Both the position numbers and the translations under genes were made by a program. Source: an uncultured Alphaproteobacteria bacterium (lineage in GTDB: Bacteria > Pseudomonadota > Alphaproteobacteria > Paracaedibacterales > CAIULA01). Taken from it: DNA of 11,667 nucleotides. The notes under the pieces were generated by a model. The model saw only the letters and a list, made by a program, of their open reading frames with translations. It had not been told where the DNA came from and ran no database searches. How positions within the stretch are numbered: the first letter of the stretch is position 1; each line of letters starts with the position of its first letter. The stretch is taken from NCBI GenBank assembly GCA_903905285.1, contig CAIVFQ010000015.1, positions 1 to 11,667 on the forward strand, in the 5' to 3' direction. Below are positions 7,638 to 11,667 of the stretch, one piece after another.

Positions 7638-7692
7638 TAAAAAGAAGGATGTGCTAGGTTGTGCCAACGAACCCTTAAGTAAAGAGTCAACA

Positions 7693-10326
7693 ATGTTAGA
7701 AAAAACTTTTAATCCAAAAAGCTTTGAATCAATTCGCTACCTTCAAACGGAACCCTTCTTTAAGGCTGACCCAAAATCAGACAAAAAACCGTTTACGTTA
7801 ATGATGCCGCCCCCCAATGTGACCGGCAGTTTGCATTTAGGCCACGCGTTAACATACACATTGCAAGATATTTTGGTGCGGTTTAAACGTCAATGCGGGT
7901 TTGATGCTTTGTGGCAACCAGGAACCGACCATGCAGGTATTGCGACGCAAATGGTGGTGGAGCGCCAACTGGCTGAACAAAACGTAACGCGCCAAGATTT
8001 AGGGCGGGATGCTTTTTTGGAAAAGGTTTGGGAATGGAAAAAAGAATCAGGCGACACGATTGTTGAGCAACAGCGTCGGTTGGGTATTTCACCCGATTGG
8101 CAGCGGTCGCGCTTTACCATGGATGAAGGGTTATCCGAGGCAGTCAGCAAAGTCTTTATAGAGCTTTATCAAAAAGGTCTTATCTATCGTGCCAAACGCC
8201 TGGTCAATTGGGATTCTAAACTAAAAACCGCCATTTCTGATTTAGAGGTTATCAATCAAGACGTTAAAGGGCACATGTATTATATTCGTTATCCATTGGC
8301 TGACGATTCAACCCAAAGTATCTTAGTGGCAACAACCCGCCCTGAAACCTTGTTTGGGGATACGGCTGTTGCTGTTCACCCTGATGACGAACGGTATCAA
8401 CATTTGATTGGCAAAATGGTTTGTTTGCCCCTAACAAACAGAGAGATCCCCATTATTGCTGATACCTATTGTGATCCTGAAAAGGGAACAGGGGCTGTCA
8501 AAATAACACCCGGCCATGACTTTAACGACTTCGCCGTTGGTGAACGCCATGGTCTGCCACAGATCAATATCCTAGACGCCGATGCCTGTTTGAACGACCA
8601 GGTTCCCCTAGAATTTCAAGGGTTGTCGGTTGACCAAGCTTGTGAAAAAGTTGTGACCGAACTGGCCGAACATGCCCTGCTCATGAATGTAGAGGCGATA
8701 ACCCACGCTGTTCCCTATGGTGATCGGTCAGGCGTTCAAATCCAACCGTGGTTAACCGATCAGTGGTTCGTTGATGCCAAGGTTTTGGCTGAGCCGGCGA
8801 TTAAGGCTGTGGAAGAGGGCCGTATCCGTTTCGTACCCGAACAGTGGAACAACACTTATTTCGAATGGTTACGAAATATTCAGCCGTGGTGTATTTCCCG
8901 GCAAATCTGGTGGGGACATCAAATTCCTGCCTGGTACGGTCCTGATGGTCATGTGTTTGTTGCTGATGGAGAAGAGTCGGCCCACGCCCAAGCTGTTGCT
9001 CATTATGGTGAAAAAGTTGATCTGACCCGGGATACCGATGTTCTTGATACTTGGTTCTCTTCGGCTTTGTGGCCATTTTCAACCCTCGGTTGGCCCCAAG
9101 ACGATACCTTATCAAAGCGCTATTACCCAACCGATGTGTTGATAACCGGTTTTGATATCATCTTCTTTTGGGTGGCCCGCATGATCATGATGGGGCTGTA
9201 CTTTAAGGATGATGTCCCGTTTCGCACCGTTTACATTCACGCGTTGGTGCGCGATGAAAAAGGCCAAAAAATGTCAAAGTCAAAGGGGAATATTATTAAC
9301 CCCCTGGAGCTTATTGATAAGTATGGAACCGATGCGTTGCGGTTTACCTTGGCCGCCCTGGCCGCCCCTGGGCGTGACATTAAGTTGGGCGAATCGCGCG
9401 TGGAAGGGTACCGCAATTTTCTAACCAAAATTTGGAATGCTGCCCGTTTCTTGCAAATGAACGAATGCGCTTATAATCCTGATTTTGACAGCAACACGTG
9501 CCAACATTTGCTGAATCGGTGGATTGTTTATAAAACAAAAACGTTGGCCCGGGATGTTCACCAACACCTGGAAACGTATCGTTTTGATTGGGGTGCGCAA
9601 AGCCTGTATCAATTCTTATGGGGAAATTTTTGCGACATCTATGTTGAATGTCTAAAGCCACTGTTAAACGAAACGGACGATGAAGCTTTGCACCAAGAAA
9701 CCCGTCAAACCGCCAGCTGGGTTTTGATGGAATTTTTGAAGATTGCGCACCCGTTTATTCCGTTGGTGACTGAAGAATTATGGCAGGCTTTTTACCCAAA
9801 TGCCCCTTACTTGCTAATACAAAGCCCTTGGCCCGCCATTGATCAACCGCTGGCAGACGATAAAAACTTAAAGGCTGTGGAGTTTGCCTTAAGCATCGTG
9901 GCTGAAGTTCGATCGCTTCGGGGGTTGTTTAACCTATCACCTACCCTAAAAATCCCCTTGCTGCTAGATGGCCACACAGATGATACAAAAGTTTTGAAAG
10001 ACCATCAATCGTGGATTTTGCATTTAGGCCGTTTAGAAAGTCTTGATTTCAATCCTAATGATGAAGAAAAACAGAAAAGCGTTCCGTTTGTTATTGGGCA
10101 GAATACTTTCTTTTTAAAGCTGGGGCATTTGATCAACCTTGAGGCTGCCTATAAAGTTTTGGAAATGAAACGCGAGGCCTTGGATAAAGAGGCTGAACAT
10201 TTACAAAAGAAACTTTCCAACACGGCTTATCAGAAAGCCAAGCCCGAATCGTGGCAAACAGACAAGGAACTGCTAGAGACCAAGCAACACGAACAAAAAC
10301 GGTTGAGGCGAATTGTGGAGGGGTAA
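7693..10326 (+). CDS. valS: Valyl-tRNA synthetase
   Basis: Class I aminoacyl-tRNA synthetase that charges tRNA-Val in the cytoplasm and edits mis-charged threonine. From the ATG at 7693 it has 877 residues, somewhat shorter than the E. coli enzyme (951). Landmarks: PPPNVTGSLHLGHAL (39-53) with the HIGH-type motif HLGH (48-51), WQPGTDHAGIATQ (74-86), the CP1 editing-domain segments TTRPET (214-219) and GTGAVKITPGHDFND (265-279), the KMSKS motif (526-530), the anticodon-binding domain, and a C-terminal charged coiled-coil arm (about 814-877). The frame is open upstream to a GTG at 7651, which would add 14 residues. I prefer 7693 because MLEKTFNP is the expected family N terminus and AAAGAG lies six bases upstream. 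Bases 10009-10056 (residues 773-788) recur exactly at the right end of the window. The coding sequence itself looks intact through the coiled coil. The gene ends 20 bases from the convergent pyruvyl-transferase gene. Confidence 0.97.
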   Translation: MLEKTFNPKSFESIRYLQTEPFFKADPKSDKKPFTLMMPPPNVTGSLHLGHALTYTLQDILVRFKRQCGFDALWQPGTDHAGIATQMVVERQLAEQNVTRQDLGRDAFLEKVWEWKKESGDTIVEQQRRLGISPDWQRSRFTMDEGLSEAVSKVFIELYQKGLIYRAKRLVNWDSKLKTAISDLEVINQDVKGHMYYIRYPLADDSTQSILVATTRPETLFGDTAVAVHPDDERYQHLIGKMVCLPLTNREIPIIADTYCDPEKGTGAVKITPGHDFNDFAVGERHGLPQINILDADACLNDQVPLEFQGLSVDQACEKVVTELAEHALLMNVEAITHAVPYGDRSGVQIQPWLTDQWFVDAKVLAEPAIKAVEEGRIRFVPEQWNNTYFEWLRNIQPWCISRQIWWGHQIPAWYGPDGHVFVADGEESAHAQAVAHYGEKVDLTRDTDVLDTWFSSALWPFSTLGWPQDDTLSKRYYPTDVLITGFDIIFFWVARMIMMGLYFKDDVPFRTVYIHALVRDEKGQKMSKSKGNIINPLELIDKYGTDALRFTLAALAAPGRDIKLGESRVEGYRNFLTKIWNAARFLQMNECAYNPDFDSNTCQHLLNRWIVYKTKTLARDVHQHLETYRFDWGAQSLYQFLWGNFCDIYVECLKPLLNETDDEALHQETRQTASWVLMEFLKIAHPFIPLVTEELWQAFYPNAPYLLIQSPWPAIDQPLADDKNLKAVEFALSIVAEVRSLRGLFNLSPTLKIPLLLDGHTDDTKVLKDHQSWILHLGRLESLDFNPNDEEKQKSVPFVIGQNTFFLKLGHLINLEAAYKVLEMKREALDKEAEHLQKKLSNTAYQKAKPESWQTDKELLETKQHEQKRLRRIVEG
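10009..10056 (+). repeat. 48-base direct repeat, copy 1 (inside valS)
   Basis: This in-frame part of valS (codons for residues 773-788, SWILHLGRLESLDFNP) is identical base for base to the last 48 bases of the window, in the same orientation and with a period of 1,611 bases. Just upstream both copies also share ACCAT, with copy 1 holding an extra CAA codon (10006-10008). The match may continue beyond the window edge, so 48 is a minimum length. Confidence 0.95.
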
Positions 10327-10346
10327 ATTTATGAGGCTGACACAGT

Positions 10347-11501
10347 TCACTGAAAGTTCTCGGCATTATGCAGGCAATGAAAGTTCAACATAGCTTTATC
10401 ACATAATTTCTGACCTAAAATGTGATCTATTGGTTTGTTATATGATTCTAATGTTTGTTTATGCAGCTTTTCTGCTAGATCTGGATCATCATATCTAAGA
10501 GCACGTTCTGTACCTAATGCTTTCAATAACCCATCCATTTTTGGTGTATTACTATTCAGCGCAATAAATCTTGTGCCGAGACAACCCGCAGCTATTGTAT
10601 GATGAAACCTCCCACTCACTAGCAATTCTGCATTTTCAATACACGATAGCCATTGGTCTATATTTTTGGCCTCAAAAATTTTTAAATCGAATTTAAGTCT
10701 GGGTTTTACAAAAGCAACGAATTCCCTATCGTCCTTGGCAGGCCAGTCTTTTGCTCCATATAAAAAGGTTATGCTATATCCTTGTCGATGCATTGCATTT
10801 AAGTAAGAGCTGAACTGGGAAAGCCCATTTTTAAATTCATCAATATTACCCTTTTCATCAGACAAAATATTCAAATGTAGCCAGTTAGCAGAACCGGCAA
10901 TTAATAAGGTTTTAGGATCCTTTTTTCTGTCAGGGGTGTAATGATTCTTAATATATATGGGGGAGCAATCGAAGCTCTCAATCGCTCTAATTCCTATCTT
11001 CCTTGCTAGATTATAACTTAAGGGCTCACGAATTGCTGCAAAGTCTATAGCGTCATAAACAAGCTTGTATAAGTTTATAATATTACGGTCATCAATTGAA
11101 AGATTGTCTTGTGGATAGATTGAATGATTTATAATTTCCACATGCTTTCTGCAAAATACTTTAGCGACATAGCACAAATACAATAAGCTTAAAGGAGCAG
11201 GTCTGACTCCGTGAAGGGTTCCTTCACCATTCACGATTATAATATCATTCTGCTTTATCCTTTTTATAATTTCGGGATGTGATACAGAGAATTTAATAAA
11301 CTTATCTCCATCATTAAACTCTTGGATAGAACTTGGAGGTGCGGTGATCTTATAAGTTTCTGTGATTGAGATGGAATCTAATTGATATCCCAGTTTTGTG
11401 ATTTCATCTTTAATTGCGAGGCTGGTGGCAGTACATCCAAAGTGATACCAGTTTGTGGTATCGTTAATCAGCAGTACTCTGCTCAGCTTCTCTTTAGTCA
11501 T
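10347..11501 (-). CDS. Polysaccharide pyruvyl transferase family protein
   Basis: A 384-residue cytoplasmic protein resembling the polysaccharide pyruvyl-transferase family (CsaB/WcaK-like), which transfers pyruvate from phosphoenolpyruvate to sugars of exopolysaccharide, capsule or cell-wall glycans. Landmarks: an N-terminal LLINDTTNWYHFGCTATSLA (10-29) in place of the more common GxxNxGD opening, IIIVNGEGTLH (87-97) as the family's nGGG/nGEGT segment, FAAIREPLSYNLA (154-166), and the C-terminal VSGRFHHTIAAGCLGTRFIA (295-314) followed by NSNTPKMDGLL (316-326), the conserved S-RxH-hxxxA element and its downstream block. There is no signal peptide or membrane segment. AAGG lies about nine bases before the ATG. 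The gene is visibly more AT-rich than valS, stands alone, and is bracketed by a duplicated piece of valS, all suggesting acquisition. The acceptor glycan, and whether pyruvate is the true donor group, cannot be told. No terminator is seen in the 20 bases separating it from convergent valS. Confidence 0.85.
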   Translation of the reverse strand: MTKEKLSRVLLINDTTNWYHFGCTATSLAIKDEITKLGYQLDSISITETYKITAPPSSIQEFNDGDKFIKFSVSHPEIIKRIKQNDIIIVNGEGTLHGVRPAPLSLLYLCYVAKVFCRKHVEIINHSIYPQDNLSIDDRNIINLYKLVYDAIDFAAIREPLSYNLARKIGIRAIESFDCSPIYIKNHYTPDRKKDPKTLLIAGSANWLHLNILSDEKGNIDEFKNGLSQFSSYLNAMHRQGYSITFLYGAKDWPAKDDREFVAFVKPRLKFDLKIFEAKNIDQWLSCIENAELLVSGRFHHTIAAGCLGTRFIALNSNTPKMDGLLKALGTERALRYDDPDLAEKLHKQTLESYNKPIDHILGQKLCDKAMLNFHCLHNAENFQ

Positions 11502-11619
11502 ACAAACAAGCCTTTATAATTTGGGTTGCGGTGCCCTTCTTTTGTGTAGAATTTACTATACTGAGTTCCTGAGCCAAAATTAAAAATGCTTTAGCTACAA
11601 TACATGACAAGCTCACCAT
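11502..11619 (-). other. Upstream region of the pyruvyl-transferase gene; weak promoter candidate
   Basis: This 118-base AT-rich stretch separates the gene from the right-hand valS repeat. On the minus strand TATAGT (11555-11560) matches the -10 consensus at five of six positions and would start transcription near 11548, with no convincing -35. A short direct repeat CTGAG-TTC-CTGAG sits just upstream of it on the plus strand (11561-11573). No plus-strand gene is seen. In the valS frame, a TGA at 11605-11607 precedes the repeated fragment. Confidence 0.25.
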
Positions 11620-11667
11620 TCGTGGATTTTGCATTTAGGCCGTTTAGAAAGTCTTGATTTCAATCCT
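11620..11667 (+). repeat. 48-base direct repeat, copy 2: displaced valS fragment at the window edge
   Basis: Identical to valS bases 10009-10056. Read in the valS frame it continues upstream as HHSWILHLG, against DHQSWILHLG in the intact gene. The difference looks like a clean one-codon deletion plus one substitution, and homology is then lost. A TGA at 11605-11607 closes the frame and there is no start codon, so this is an untranslated remnant of a second valS tail as far as the window shows. Whether it runs on to a full 3' end lies beyond the edge. Confidence 0.92.

Noticed and set aside
7551..7692. T-box or other tRNA-sensing riboswitch upstream of valS
   Set aside because: The region is too short, with only one 6-bp hairpin, no T-box consensus and no terminator. 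T-boxes are also not expected in Proteobacteria.
8801..9130. A 109-codon minus-strand open frame inside valS, with other overlapping frames over valS and waaA
   Set aside because: These are antisense or out-of-frame shadows of two strongly conserved enzymes, with low-complexity, motif-free translations.
10332..11615. Possible terminal inverted repeats around the pyruvyl-transferase gene (TGAGGCTGACA at 10332 against TGAGCTTGTCA as the reverse complement at 11605-11615)
   Set aside because: The match needs two gaps and one mismatch over about 11 bases, there is no transposase, and there is no target-site duplication at these points; chance similarity is likely.
1..11667. tRNA, rRNA, CRISPR arrays, insertion sequences, integrase or toxin-antitoxin genes
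   Set aside because: Reading both strands gave no cloverleaf-like T-arm motifs in the gaps, no spaced short repeats, and no recombinase or toxin motifs in any convincing reading frame.

Overview
The window is 11,667 bases of fairly AT-rich DNA, densely packed with genes on both strands. It looks like a piece of a Gram-negative, probably alphaproteobacterial chromosome. The clues are a Kdo transferase for lipid A (kdtA/waaA), a YejA-type periplasmic peptide-binding protein with a clear signal peptide, and a bacterial-type valyl-tRNA synthetase. Low GC, mostly weak or absent Shine-Dalgarno sequences, and a secreted patatin-like lipase resembling eukaryotic PNPLA proteins would fit a host-associated lineage such as Holosporales. 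That placement is inference from sequence style, not a database result.

Layout. At the left edge (2-988, +) is an unrecognised membrane protein whose reading frame is open to the window edge, so its true start probably lies outside. A strong intrinsic terminator (1057-1088) follows. Next come a candidate promoter, the secreted patatin-like lipase (1224-2093, +) and, 12 bases on, a divergent ribose-phosphate pyrophosphokinase (2106-3026, +). The last 45 bases of prs overlap the 3' end of an MFS transporter on the opposite strand (2982-4202, -). Upstream of the MFS gene on the same strand lie the yejA-like gene (4403-6304, -) and kdtA (6291-7550, -). These two overlap by 14 bases and look translationally coupled. 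kdtA is divergent from valS (7693-10326, +) across a 142-base intergenic region. Beyond valS, on the minus strand, is an AT-rich gene for a polysaccharide pyruvyl-transferase family protein (10347-11501).

How the genes relate. kdtA adds Kdo to lipid A, and the pyruvyl-transferase family protein may decorate a surface glycan. YejA-type proteins bind peptides in the periplasm, but the permease and ATPase genes are not in this window. Prs and ValS are housekeeping enzymes of nucleotide metabolism and translation. The patatin is exported from the cytoplasm and could act on envelope or host lipids.

The most unusual structural signal is at the right edge. The last 48 bases of the window exactly repeat an internal, in-frame part of valS (10009-10056 = 11620-11667), in the same orientation. 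The repeat brackets the end of valS plus the pyruvyl-transferase gene, with a 1,611-base period. This could be a target-gene duplication left by a horizontally acquired insert, a tandem repeat or circle, or an assembly loop. No integrase, transposase, tRNA, rRNA or CRISPR array was seen. No stretch over 300 bases lacks a gene; the longest gap is 989-1223.
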